Shown here: positions 33,242 through 42,647 of the stretch, one piece after another
How positions within the stretch are numbered: the first letter of the stretch is position 1
Layout of the letters: every line of letters starts with the position of its first letter
Source of the DNA: Atopobium fossor DSM 15642
Lineage (GTDB): Bacteria > Actinomycetota > Coriobacteriia > Coriobacteriales > Atopobiaceae
DNA: 64,000 nucleotides
Reading direction: 5' to 3'
Assembly: GCF_000483125.1 (NCBI RefSeq)
Contig: NZ_AXXR01000004.1
Coordinates: forward strand, 1-64,000
Position numbers and translations under genes: made by a program
The notes under the pieces: model-generated
The model's input: the letters and a program-made list of their open reading frames with translations, nothing else
Database searches by the model: none
What the model was told of the DNA's origin: nothing

Positions 33242-33751
33242 ATGAGCATGGTTCGTATGGATATTGAGTCTATTGTGGTTGGTAATGGACCAGCTACCTC
33301 GCTTATTACTCTTCGCCCTCGTCATAATACCAGTCCATACGCTCAAACACAGTTACCTATACGCATTGGCATGACAGAGGCAAGTGCTATTGGGATTGGT
33401 GTGGATAATGTTCCTCATCATCGTCCCCTTACGCATGACCTACTTAAAGCTGTTATTGCACAGCTTGGAGCTACCGTAACCAGCGTTACCATTTCTAAGG
33501 TTGAAGGACCAACGTTCTTTGCCTCGGTACACTTGCTTACTACCAATGGAGAACGTAAAGCTATAGACTGTCGTCCATCAGATGCAGTTGCTTTGGCCGT
33601 TCGTACAAAAGCACCTATTTTTGCAGAATCTGAAGTATTGATGACGGCTTCTTACCCTGACTTTAAAGCTGTAAAGAAAGACGAGCAAGACAAAGAACTT
33701 GCAGAATTTCATAGCTTCATTGAGGGAATTTCTCCCGAGGATTTCTCGTAA
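33242..33751 (+). CDS. Bifunctional nuclease family (DUF151) protein
   Basis: A 169-residue DUF151/BFN-type protein. The family's signature region is RKAIDCRPSDAVALAVRTKAPIFA near residue 105, preceded by SKVEGPTFFASVHL. Plant members have RNase/DNase activity and a Thermotoga structure is known; the bacterial role is unclear. The start at 33242 follows GGGGTGAGGG. It lies between the tRNAs and a convergent nuclease gene, in its own unit. Confidence 0.88.
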   Translation: MSMVRMDIESIVVGNGPATSLITLRPRHNTSPYAQTQLPIRIGMTEASAIGIGVDNVPHHRPLTHDLLKAVIAQLGATVTSVTISKVEGPTFFASVHLLTTNGERKAIDCRPSDAVALAVRTKAPIFAESEVLMTASYPDFKAVKKDEQDKELAEFHSFIEGISPEDFS

Positions 33752-33792
33752 ATATACCTAAACACAAAAGAGTATATTAGAGTAATTCTGTC

Positions 33793-34599
33793 CTATTGAG
33801 GCACTACCTTACCGTTGTAGTAATTAAGATTGTATCCTTTGGCAGCGTTATAAACTTCCACTTCTTCATCGATAAGCCCGTCGGAAGTTTTTACATCCAC
33901 AATAATAGAGCGTGGAATGAGTTCGTTTCCTTCATAGATGGGTGTAGCTACAAATTGGACGGTACCAGACGGATTGGCATTCAACCAGTTACGTACTGCT
34001 GTCTCTACCATTGCCATTCCGCCTTGATCATCATTGGCACCAACGTTTTGCATACGAGTACCCGTAATAAGATTTTCTACAATCTCTTTACCACCTAAAG
34101 ACTTTGCTAAAAGGTGACTACGATTCCACATACGACCTTTATAAAGCGAACCGTTATAGAGTTCTATTTGAACCTCTGGGTTTTTACGAGGCCATCCAGC
34201 AGGATTGGGCATTTGTTCACGTTCGCGTGCCATGCCTTCTTCCATCATCTGATGAGTAATGCAGGCGCGTACTTCGCGTGTACGTCCTAAACCATCAATA
34301 CCAGAATATACAACTTGCCCTACGGCTACTTCCTGATCTATAAAAGCTTGCCCAATAAGACGGACATAGTTAGGACTGTCCTTCTCATTCCAGCTGGTAT
34401 AGCTTTGCTGGCGCGCCCCTGTCGATACGTGTGAGTGTGTTTGCTGTGTTTGAGCAGATTGTGGATGGAAAAATGTATTAAAAAGTCCACCAAAGCCGTT
34501 TTGTGCAAAAGACGGGAATAGCGCGGAAATAATAAGAGCAACGGTAATAATACCTGTTGTTCTCCTATTTTTCTTAGACAAAAACTTTTTACGCGACAT
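33793..34599 (-). CDS. Secreted DNA/RNA non-specific endonuclease
   Basis: A 268-residue exported nuclease. The basic N-terminus (MSRKKFLSKKNRRTTG) precedes a hydrophobic signal segment (about 16-33, cleaved near SFAQN or serving as an anchor). The mature beta-beta-alpha-metal nuclease domain carries the NRSHLLAKSLGG active-site motif at about residues 158-169. The His is the likely general base (DRGH in Serratia nuclease), and NLITGTRMQNVGAND is the metal-Asn region of the streptodornase-like group. It probably degrades extracellular DNA for nutrition or escape from DNA traps (inference). A terminator separates it from gyrA. Confidence 0.88.
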   Translation of the reverse strand: MSRKKFLSKKNRRTTGIITVALIISALFPSFAQNGFGGLFNTFFHPQSAQTQQTHSHVSTGARQQSYTSWNEKDSPNYVRLIGQAFIDQEVAVGQVVYSGIDGLGRTREVRACITHQMMEEGMAREREQMPNPAGWPRKNPEVQIELYNGSLYKGRMWNRSHLLAKSLGGKEIVENLITGTRMQNVGANDDQGGMAMVETAVRNWLNANPSGTVQFVATPIYEGNELIPRSIIVDVKTSDGLIDEEVEVYNAAKGYNLNYYNGKVVPQ

Positions 34600-34621
34600 T
34601 CTATTCCCGTCAGCTCACTAA

Positions 34622-34656
34622 TAAGGCGCGACCCGCTTTTTGTGAGCCGCGCCTTA
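34622..34656 (-). terminator. Terminator after gyrA
   Basis: A 9-bp stem TAAGGCGCG/CGCGCCTTA, extended by GCTC/GGGT pairing on the minus strand, has an A-rich loop. It lies between gyrA and the nuclease gene. The T run is short (TTATT), so it may be partial. Confidence 0.7.
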
Positions 34657-34671
34657 CATACTACCTAATGA

Positions 34672-37494
34672 CTACTCTTCATCGTCTAGGTCTGGAACAA
34701 TTTGCTCATCATCACCAATATCAATTGGTGCTTCATCGCTTGTGTCCTTCTCGCCTGCTGCAAGAAGATCAAAGGATATTTGATTATCATCAATCTTTTT
34801 AGCAGTTGCTTTCTTAGCAATCATACGAGCAACAGCGGTTACACGATCAGACTCAGAAACATTCATAACCTTAACGCCCTGGGTAGAGCGACCAAGCTTA
34901 CTAATATCTCCCACCTTAACGCGAATAAGGATGCCTTCTTCGGACACAATTACTAGCTCGTGTTGGGGACCAACTACCTTCATGCCAGCTAATTCGCCCT
35001 TACGTGCAGTCATCTGAATGGTAAAGACACCCTGACCACCACGATTATGAACAGGATACTCAGAGATTGGTGTACGTTTGCCATAGCCCTTCTCGGTAAT
35101 AACAAACAGGTCACCCTGACCATTGGAAATTTCCATTCCTAATACCTTGGCAGTATCTTTAAGTGTAATACCGCGAACACCAGAAGTATCGCGACCCATG
35201 GCGCGTGTTTGATCCTCTTCAAACACGATAGCCTTACCATCGGTAGAAACCAAAATAACCTTACAACCAGATTTAACACGGCGAACATCTATAAGCTCAT
35301 CACCATTTTTGAGGTTAATGGCAATAATGCCGTCATGACGAGTGCGGTCATAAGCACTCATGGCTGTCTTCTTAATCATGCCGTTGCTTGTAGCAAACAT
35401 GAGGTATTCATCCGCAGGGAAATCACGTGTGGTGATAACGGCCTTGAGGTGCTCTCCCTCTGCTAACGGCAACACATTAACAATTGCAGAGCCACGTGCG
35501 GTGCGCGAGCCAATAGGCAGCTCGTGAACCTTCAGACGATATACCTTACCCAAGTTGGTGAAGAACATTACATAATCGTGGGTAGAGGCTACAAACAAAT
35601 GCTCTACAAAGTCATCCTCTTTAAGTGATAGACCTGCAACACCCTTACCACCACGTTTTTGAGAACGATAGGTTGCAACAGGAAGACGCTTTACATAACC
35701 CGTACGAGTTACCGTAACAACCATATCCTCCTCGGCGATAAGATCCTCAACGTCTAGGTCAACGGCTTCCTGTGTGGAAATCTTGGTACGACGATCATCA
35801 CCATATTTGGCAACAATCTCACCCAATTCTTCCTTGATAACTCCTAAAATCTTCTCTTCATGAGCCAAAAGGTCCTCATAGTATGCAATCTGCTTATGAA
35901 GCTCTTCTATCTGGGCCGCAAGCTCATCACGAGCTAGACCCGTCAAGCGACGCAGACGCATCTGTAGGATAGCTTCACCTTGGATGTCATCAATACCAAA
36001 GCGCTCGTTCATGCGTGACTTAGCCTCAGCATCGTCATGTGAAGAACGAATAATATGAACAATTTCATCGATATTATCGACAGCAATGAGAAGACCTTCG
36101 AGAATGTGAACACGTTTACGAGCCTTATCTAAGCGATAGGTAGTACGACGTGTTACTACATCAATTTGATGCTTAATGTAATAGTGCAGCATCTCTCGTA
36201 AAGAAAGCGTGCGAGGAACGCCTTCTACAAGAGCAATATCGATAACACCAAAGTTTGCTTGCAACTGAGTACGCTTATACAGGTTATTAAGAACAACTTG
36301 TGGAACAGTTCCCTGCTTAAGGTCAAGAACAATGCGCATGCCCTTACGGTTGGACTCGTCGCGCATATCGCTAATGCCTTCAATTTTCTTCTCGTTAACC
36401 GCCTGAGCGATTTTTTCCTGAAGCAAACCCTTATTTACCTGGTAAGGAATCTCTGTAATGACAAGGCGCTGACGGCCACCCTTACCAATGTTCTCTACAT
36501 GAACCTTAGAACGGATAGTAATGGAACCACGACCGGTCTCGTATGCATCACGAATACCCTCGGTTCCCATAATGATGCCGCCGGTTGGGAAGTCGGGACC
36601 AGGCAAAACCGTCATAAGCTCGTCGAGCGTAACATCAGGATTGTCAATCATGAGGTTAATAGCTGCTGCTACCTCACGTAAATTGTGAGGAGGAACATTG
36701 GTAGCCATACCAACAGCAATACCAGAAGAACCATTTACCAACAAGTTAGGAAAACGAGCAGGTAAAACTGCAGGTTCAGACAAAGACTCATCGTAGTTTG
36801 GTTGCGAATCCACGGTATTCTCGTTAAGGCCTGCAAGAAGCTCCATGGCACCGCGCGTTAAACGCGACTCTGTATAGCGCATTGCTGCTGCAGGATCACC
36901 ATCGATGGAACCAAAGTTACCATGACCATCTACCAGCGGGAATCTCATGGAAAAGTCTTGCGCCATACGCACCATAGACTCATAGATTGCAGAGTCACCA
37001 TGTGGATGGTACTTACCCATTACTTCACCAACAGTCCATGCAGACTTCTTGTGAGGTTTATTTGGCGTAATGCCAGCTTCATTCATCGCATACAAAATGC
37101 GACGATGAACAGGCTTAAGTCCATCTCGAACATCAGGAAGTGCACGAGCCACAATAACAGACATAGAGTACTCGAGGAATGACTGCTTCATTTCCTCGCC
37201 CATATCGGTTGGCTTAATAGCTCCACCGTGAATATCCGCCAAAGAAATACGTGTACCGGCCTCATCAGAGATTGTACGAGAAAGACCAGCACCACCGCCA
37301 ATTCCTCCTTGCTCTGCAAGGGCATCTGCGTCTACCAAATCCTCATCATCTGAGTCTTCAGTAAGCTCATCAATCTCGTCTGTTTCGGTTTCGTATTCGT
37401 TTTCTTCCTCGTCAACAAAGTCGTTTTCCAACTCGTTAGTAATATCGACATCATCGTCGAGGAAATCGTCGTGATTGTTTGTATCGTCTGCCAC
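34672..37494 (-). CDS. gyrA: DNA gyrase subunit A, with acidic N-terminal extension
   Basis: Breaks and rejoins DNA in the type II gyrase. The breakage-reunion domain begins near residue 97 ([25 protein letters not shown]). The catalytic Tyr207 is in [10 protein letters not shown]. The quinolone region reads [10 protein letters not shown], with Ser168 and Glu172, the usual sensitive pair in Gram-positives. Six C-terminal beta-pinwheel blades include the GyrA-box sequence QKRGGKG. The protein is 940 residues, about 65 longer than E. coli GyrA, mainly from an Asp/Glu-rich N-terminus. The C-terminus is acidic too ([16 protein letters not shown]). It follows gyrB by 21 bp in one operon. Confidence 0.96.
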   Translation of the reverse strand: MADDTNNHDDFLDDDVDITNELENDFVDEEENEYETETDEIDELTEDSDDEDLVDADALAEQGGIGGGAGLSRTISDEAGTRISLADIHGGAIKPTDMGEEMKQSFLEYSMSVIVARALPDVRDGLKPVHRRILYAMNEAGITPNKPHKKSAWTVGEVMGKYHPHGDSAIYESMVRMAQDFSMRFPLVDGHGNFGSIDGDPAAAMRYTESRLTRGAMELLAGLNENTVDSQPNYDESLSEPAVLPARFPNLLVNGSSGIAVGMATNVPPHNLREVAAAINLMIDNPDVTLDELMTVLPGPDFPTGGIIMGTEGIRDAYETGRGSITIRSKVHVENIGKGGRQRLVITEIPYQVNKGLLQEKIAQAVNEKKIEGISDMRDESNRKGMRIVLDLKQGTVPQVVLNNLYKRTQLQANFGVIDIALVEGVPRTLSLREMLHYYIKHQIDVVTRRTTYRLDKARKRVHILEGLLIAVDNIDEIVHIIRSSHDDAEAKSRMNERFGIDDIQGEAILQMRLRRLTGLARDELAAQIEELHKQIAYYEDLLAHEEKILGVIKEELGEIVAKYGDDRRTKISTQEAVDLDVEDLIAEEDMVVTVTRTGYVKRLPVATYRSQKRGGKGVAGLSLKEDDFVEHLFVASTHDYVMFFTNLGKVYRLKVHELPIGSRTARGSAIVNVLPLAEGEHLKAVITTRDFPADEYLMFATSNGMIKKTAMSAYDRTRHDGIIAINLKNGDELIDVRRVKSGCKVILVSTDGKAIVFEEDQTRAMGRDTSGVRGITLKDTAKVLGMEISNGQGDLFVITEKGYGKRTPISEYPVHNRGGQGVFTIQMTARKGELAGMKVVGPQHELVIVSEEGILIRVKVGDISKLGRSTQGVKVMNVSESDRVTAVARMIAKKATAKKIDDNQISFDLLAAGEKDTSDEAPIDIGDDEQIVPDLDDEE

Positions 37495-37515
37495 GATATA
37501 CCTTTCTTAGATGTC

Positions 37516-39468
37516 TTAAATGTCTAGGAAGCGCACGTCGCGCGCGTGAGTTTGAATAAAGTCCTTGCGCTTCTCCACCTGAGTACCCATAAGATCCGAA
37601 ACGGCACGATCTGCCGCCATTGCATCATCAATGGTTACGCGCAACAAGATGCGATTCTTGGGTTCCATAGTAGTACTCCAAAGCTGTTCAGGATCCATCT
37701 CGCCCAAGCCTTTATAGCGCTGAACAGTATATTTGGAAGAATCTTCAAACTGGCGAGCTTCAATAGCAAGTTCTTCATCCGTATAAATATATTTACCGTT
37801 TTTGCGACCCTTAGGCTTAATTTGGTACAGAGGTGGCTGAGCAACATACACATAGCCAGCATCAATCATTGGCTTCATATAGCGATAGAAGAATGTCAAA
37901 AGTAGAATGCGAATGTGTGCACCATCAACATCAGCATCGGTCATGATTACAATTTTGTGATAACGGGCTTTTTCGATATTAAACTCTTCGCCAACACCCG
38001 TACCAATAGCAGTGATAAGGGATTTAATGGTGTCAGAATCCAATGCACGATGTGCCTGTACACGTTCAACATTAAGAATCTTTCCGCGTAGAGGCAATAC
38101 TGCCTGGATGGAACGATCACGTGCCATCTTTGCAGAACCACCTGCAGAATCACCCTCAACGATGAATAGCTCTGTCATTGCAGCATCTTTAACTGAACAA
38201 TCCGCTAATTTACCAGGCATTGAAGAGCCTAATAAAGGTGTTTTACGGGTAGCTTGACGAGCTTTTTGCGCTGCTAAACGACCTTTTGCTGCTTGAGCAG
38301 CTTTTTTACAAATTTCCTTTGCTTGATTGGGATGCTCTTCCAGATAATCTGCCAAACCATTAGAAACAACGCGATTGGTAAGTGTACGCATATAAGAACT
38401 ACCAAGTTTAGCTTTGGTCTGGCCTTCAAACTGAGGATCAGGTAGTTTAACAGAAATAACGGCGGTCATACCCTCGCGAATATCATCACCTTGAAGCTCA
38501 GGATCCTTAGCTTTAAGAATGCTATTTTTCTTGGCATAGTCATTAATAACTTTAGTAAGAGCATTACGGAAGCCAGTAAGGTGCATTCCGCCTTCCTCTG
38601 TAAAAATATCATTTGCAAAGGACAGAGTTCTCTCCGAGAAACCCTTGTTCCACTGCAAGGCAACCTCTACTTCACCCATTTGAGATGCAGGTGCATCCGG
38701 ATCAGATTTACCTTCAATATAGATAGGCTTAGAAAGACCTTGCAAAATTTCTTTACCTTCGTTGAGGAATTTGACAAAGTCTACAATGCCACCAGCATAA
38801 CAATACTCAACAGTACGAGGAACAAGCTCGCGTTCGTCTATTAGAGTAATTTTAAGATTACGATTAAGGAATGCTGTTTCTTGTAGACGATCATTAAGGG
38901 TGTCAAAATTATAGGTAGTTGTCTCAAAGATTTCCTCGTCAGGCCAAAACGTTACAGTTGTGCCTGTAGCTTTGGTTTTACCAACTTTAGTCATCTTTTG
39001 AGTAGTTTTTCCACGTGCAAATTCCATCTCGTAGATAAAACCATCACGCTTTACTTGAGCAACTAGACGTTTAGATAGCGCATTTACAACAGAAATACCT
39101 ACACCGTGTAAACCACCAGATACTTTATATGCAGTGTTATCAAACTTACCACCTGCATGCAAAATAGTAAGAACAACCTCAAGTGTAGGAATCTTCTTTT
39201 TAGGGTGTAAAGCTACAGGAATACCACGTCCGTTATCCTCTACCGTAATAGAATTGTCAGGATGCACGGTAACTTTAATCTTATTGCAGAAACCTGCCAT
39301 AGCCTCGTCTACCGAGTTATCTACAATTTCCCACACTAAGTGATGAAGTCCCGATGCAGCTGTAGTACCTATGTACATACCAGGACGTTTGCGAACCGCC
39401 TCAAGACCTTCGAGAATTTGAATCTCTCCGGCATCATAGGAGTTCTCTTTCTTCGTTTTAGCTGCCAC
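37516..39468 (-). CDS. gyrB: DNA gyrase subunit B
   Basis: ATPase subunit of gyrase. The GHKL ATP site shows EIVDNSVDEAMAG, DNGRGIPV and GGLHGVGISVVNALS. The TOPRIM domain has EGDSAGGSAKMARDRSIQAVLPLRGKILN and DADVDGAHI. The start is GTG at 39468 after AAGGGA. The 650-residue length is typical for Gram-positive GyrB. It heads the gyrB-gyrA unit, with a stem-loop in its leader. Confidence 0.97.
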   Translation of the reverse strand: MAAKTKKENSYDAGEIQILEGLEAVRKRPGMYIGTTAASGLHHLVWEIVDNSVDEAMAGFCNKIKVTVHPDNSITVEDNGRGIPVALHPKKKIPTLEVVLTILHAGGKFDNTAYKVSGGLHGVGISVVNALSKRLVAQVKRDGFIYEMEFARGKTTQKMTKVGKTKATGTTVTFWPDEEIFETTTYNFDTLNDRLQETAFLNRNLKITLIDERELVPRTVEYCYAGGIVDFVKFLNEGKEILQGLSKPIYIEGKSDPDAPASQMGEVEVALQWNKGFSERTLSFANDIFTEEGGMHLTGFRNALTKVINDYAKKNSILKAKDPELQGDDIREGMTAVISVKLPDPQFEGQTKAKLGSSYMRTLTNRVVSNGLADYLEEHPNQAKEICKKAAQAAKGRLAAQKARQATRKTPLLGSSMPGKLADCSVKDAAMTELFIVEGDSAGGSAKMARDRSIQAVLPLRGKILNVERVQAHRALDSDTIKSLITAIGTGVGEEFNIEKARYHKIVIMTDADVDGAHIRILLLTFFYRYMKPMIDAGYVYVAQPPLYQIKPKGRKNGKYIYTDEELAIEARQFEDSSKYTVQRYKGLGEMDPEQLWSTTMEPKNRILLRVTIDDAMAADRAVSDLMGTQVEKRKDFIQTHARDVRFLDI

Positions 39469-39494
39469 TGTCCGTCCCTTCTACAAAGACGAAA

Positions 39495-39524
39495 TTTGTC
39501 CGAACGCCCAAGCGAACGGACAAA
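39495..39524 (-). promoter_or_regulatory. Stem-loop in the gyrB leader
   Basis: The 8-bp arms TTTGTCCG and CGGACAAA, with inner CGC/GCG pairing, lie about 27 bases upstream of the gyrB GTG and before its ribosome site. It is not followed by a T run. It may influence gyrB mRNA stability or translation; no known riboregulator is recognised. Confidence 0.5.
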
Positions 39525-39650
39525 CAAATATTAAACCGGCTTTAGATTTTACTATTTTTGCAGTATTTTGCCTATACCTATGTAAAAATGCGTATTTTAA
39601 ACACTTGATAATGGCTCTGTAACGCACACAGACGCTTTCTGACGGTAGTT

Positions 39651-40217
39651 TTACTCAGTAAATGAATCCTTACTCGTTTGACGTCTCATTGAAGAAATTA
39701 TCGCGTTGTAGACTTTTGTTTTAAGTGGTTCAGAAAGATTTTTTGTCATTTGTTCCGCTTGATTTTTTTGCTGGATCGTTGCTGGTTGTAAAGATGGTTT
39801 ATCAGAAACGCTTGTTTTTATGTCTACACCGTCTGTTTTTAAAGAGTGCTTAGGGTACTTTGATAACCTAAATTGAATATCGGAAACCTCAAAGCCAATA
39901 TGTGTCAAACGAATTAAATAAATTTCTTTATTGGTAGTAAAGTCCTGTAAAATACCGCTTTTATCTAGGTAAACATACAATACAGGAGCACATTTTTGAG
40001 TAGACATATCTTTTAAAAACACACCACAGGTATGCGCTTGTTCAAATTTTCCATTTGCGCTAAACCATGCACGGTACGCCTTCTGATTGTCAGATAAACC
40101 TGAAGATAGTTCTGAATTAAATAAACCTGTTACAATCTCCGCAGCGGTAGAAATATGGTTTTGAACAGGCATTATTGTATCTAGGTGAGATTTTGTATCA
40201 CGATGTTTATACGCCAT
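39651..40217 (-). CDS. dciA: DUF721 protein, DciA-like helicase-loading factor
   Basis: A 188-residue protein in the recF-gyrB position typical of DUF721/DciA genes. The conserved core (about 10-105) includes VTGLFNSELSSGLSDNQKAYRAW, near the usual W-containing motif, and the KH-like VLYVYLDKSGILQDFTTNKEIYLIRL. DciA loads DnaB in bacteria that lack DnaC/DnaI, which fits the absence of a loader next to dnaB here. The C-terminal 70 residues are variable, polar and lysine-rich. It overlaps recF by 11 bp. Confidence 0.78.
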   Translation of the reverse strand: MAYKHRDTKSHLDTIMPVQNHISTAAEIVTGLFNSELSSGLSDNQKAYRAWFSANGKFEQAHTCGVFLKDMSTQKCAPVLYVYLDKSGILQDFTTNKEIYLIRLTHIGFEVSDIQFRLSKYPKHSLKTDGVDIKTSVSDKPSLQPATIQQKNQAEQMTKNLSEPLKTKVYNAIISSMRRQTSKDSFTE

Positions 40218-41295
40218 AGTTAATCACCTTGGCTTGCTCTAACAAGTCTGCAGAGAAATACGATGCATTTGTAGTAGTAATTACTGTCTGAATACCTTGC
40301 GAAATAAACGACAACATTGCTTCACGTCGATTTTCATCCAACTCGCTCATTACATCATCTAACAATAACAAGGGTTTTTCGCCAATTAACTGTTGTGCAA
40401 GCTGCACTTCTGCCATCTTCCATGCCAAAATAATGGAGCGCTGTTGACCTTGAGATCCATAAGTACGAGCGTCTACTCCATTAATAGTAAAAGAAAGATC
40501 ATCACGATGAGGACCTAATAATGTTTGCTGTCGACGAATATCGTCGGAATGATTATGTTGAAGTTTCTCGTAAAACATCTCTTGTAGCTGATCGCGTGAT
40601 AGTTGTGCAGCGTTATCAGAAATAGTACTTTGATATATACACTTTAGTATTTCTCCACCAGAAATAGTTGTATAAGCCTGCTGTATAAGCGGAACTAACT
40701 GCTTAAATAGATTAATCCGGTGAATTAATAAAGTGGCTCCACCTAATGCAATAGATTCATCCCATGCATTAAGCAAGCTTGTATCTATAAAAGTGTTTTT
40801 AAGTAAGGCGTTACGCTGCTCAATTGCACGGGTATAGGTACGAACAACATTGTCATAACCCTTATGTGCTTGAGAACCAAAATAATCTAGTGCTCCACGA
40901 CGATGACTCGCTGAACTCTTAATAATGCTTAAATCATCAGGACAAAACAACACAGACATAAGGGTGCCTAATAAATCTTGTGCACGACAAGCTTTTCCAT
41001 TGCGTTTGAACGTTTTTTTTACCGTGGTTATATTACATTCAACATCAACTACACGACCATCACCTTCAAGTCGCATAGAAGCGCGCCCTTGCTCTTTTTT
41101 ATGAAATAACAATTCTGTAGCACGTGCATGTCTAAAGGAAGTTCCTGTTGTAAGTAATTGAAGCGCTTCTATCGTATTTGTTTTTCCTGCAGCATTAGGA
41201 CCAATAAGAATAGTAGTACCTTCACCCAGAACAAGATTCTTATTCTGGGCGTTCCTAAAATTTATAAGAGAAAGTTTTTGGACTAATAGCGACAC
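40207..41295 (-). CDS. recF: DNA replication and repair protein RecF
   Basis: SMC-like ATPase that loads RecA at gaps with RecO and RecR. The Walker A is GPNAAGKTNTIEAL, the signature motif is YGSQGQQRSIILAWK, and Walker B is LLLLDDVMSELD. The start is GTG at 41295, four bases after the dnaN stop. Length 362, normal. Confidence 0.97.
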   Translation of the reverse strand: MSLLVQKLSLINFRNAQNKNLVLGEGTTILIGPNAAGKTNTIEALQLLTTGTSFRHARATELLFHKKEQGRASMRLEGDGRVVDVECNITTVKKTFKRNGKACRAQDLLGTLMSVLFCPDDLSIIKSSASHRRGALDYFGSQAHKGYDNVVRTYTRAIEQRNALLKNTFIDTSLLNAWDESIALGGATLLIHRINLFKQLVPLIQQAYTTISGGEILKCIYQSTISDNAAQLSRDQLQEMFYEKLQHNHSDDIRRQQTLLGPHRDDLSFTINGVDARTYGSQGQQRSIILAWKMAEVQLAQQLIGEKPLLLLDDVMSELDENRREAMLSFISQGIQTVITTTNASYFSADLLEQAKVINYGV

Positions 41296-41299
41296 AAAA

Positions 41300-42403
41300 C
41301 TACATCCTTACAGGCATGAGTAAGTACAAGTAATTAATCTTGCCCCAGGTTTTAAATACAGCAGGACGCATGGAATCCTGCAATTCAAGAGTAAGTTCTG
41401 TATCAGAACCAGCTGCAGAAACACAATCCTCTACATAACGATAATTAAGAGCAATAGCTATGGAATTACCTTCTACTTCTATTGGTAATGTTTCTGATGC
41501 TTCTCCCATATCAGGGGAGGTAGTGGAAAGCTTAATACTTGCATCATCCACATTAACGTTCATAAGAACTTTAGGATTATTACTACTAATGGTACTTACA
41601 CGACGTAAGGCACCAGAAAGATCAGATGCCGTAAGTTTCATGGTTGTCTCACTAGAAGCTGGAAGAAGTTGTTTATAGTTGGGGAAGTTACCTTCAATAC
41701 GACGAGATACATAAGTAGTATCACCAAATACAAATACTACCTGACTATCTGTACTACCAATTAGAATAGTTTCACTCTCTGAAGGAATAGTAAGAACATC
41801 ATGAAAGACAGTACCAGGGATAATCATTTCAAAGTCATCATTTAAAGTAGATGTTTCCACATTGGTATCACATACAGCTAAACGGAAAGAGTCAGTAGCA
41901 ACTAAACGTATAACGTTATTCTCAACCGTCATAAGAACGCCAGATAACACTGGACGAGAATTATCTTTTGAAGTAACGCGATATACCTTATCCACCATAG
42001 TAGATAAAAGTGATGCAGGGAGCTCAACTGAACGCTCAAGAACAAACTCAGGAAATTCAGGGAAATCTACTGGATTAAGTACAATCAAATTAAATTTAGA
42101 AGAACCACAGGTAATCATACAAGAAGAGTTAGTTGCGTTGAAACTTACTGTGTTCCCACCCAAATTTTTAACGATGTTAAGCAGCGTTTTGCCCGACAAA
42201 ACAGTCTGTCCTGGTTCATCTACCTGAGCAGGTATCTTGCAACGAATAGAGATAGTAAGATCAGTAGACTGCAATTCAAGCATACCGTCTGATGCTGACA
42301 TATGAATACCTGTAAGAATAGGTAGGGTGGCATTAGAACTCATACCTTTACTTACAATAGAAAGAGCTTTTGCTAAAGAAATTTGACTTACTGAGAAAAT
42401 CAT
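41300..42403 (-). CDS. dnaN: DNA polymerase III beta subunit (sliding clamp)
   Basis: Ring-shaped processivity clamp. The 367-residue protein has the three-domain DnaN pattern, with LPILTGIHMSASDG, VTSKDNSRPVLSGVLMT and the C-terminal YLYLLMPVRM. The ribosome site AGAAGGG precedes its ATG at 42403. A 244-bp gap lies between dnaA and dnaN. Confidence 0.97.
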   Translation of the reverse strand: MIFSVSQISLAKALSIVSKGMSSNATLPILTGIHMSASDGMLELQSTDLTISIRCKIPAQVDEPGQTVLSGKTLLNIVKNLGGNTVSFNATNSSCMITCGSSKFNLIVLNPVDFPEFPEFVLERSVELPASLLSTMVDKVYRVTSKDNSRPVLSGVLMTVENNVIRLVATDSFRLAVCDTNVETSTLNDDFEMIIPGTVFHDVLTIPSESETILIGSTDSQVVFVFGDTTYVSRRIEGNFPNYKQLLPASSETTMKLTASDLSGALRRVSTISSNNPKVLMNVNVDDASIKLSTTSPDMGEASETLPIEVEGNSIAIALNYRYVEDCVSAAGSDTELTLELQDSMRPAVFKTWGKINYLYLLMPVRM

Positions 42404-42647
42404 GGATGTGCCCTTCTATTTATATATGTACTTAATAACAATAAAGAACTTAGTAATAATAAGGCTTGTAGAAACGTTTAAATCTTGACTTTTCTGCAGG
42501 TTATTACCTAAAAATTTAGATAATAATTATCAAAAATCTTTCTACACTCCTTACAATTCTTCAACTGTAGAAAACTCATCTTACAAAAACCAAACACTTA
42601 CTAACGCAACTTTAAAGACTTTTAAGAGCCTTTTAAACATCACTATC
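42404..42647. other. dnaA-dnaN intergenic region
   Basis: AT-rich, with no gene. It contains a DnaA-box-like TTTTCTACA on the minus strand (42566-42574), within a 14-mer that is repeated upstream of dnaA at 44202. I see no clear terminator. Confidence 0.5.

Noticed and set aside
42601-42647. Terminator after dnaA
   Set aside because: The TTTAAAG/CTTTTAA-like pairing is short and imperfect with no solid GC stem.
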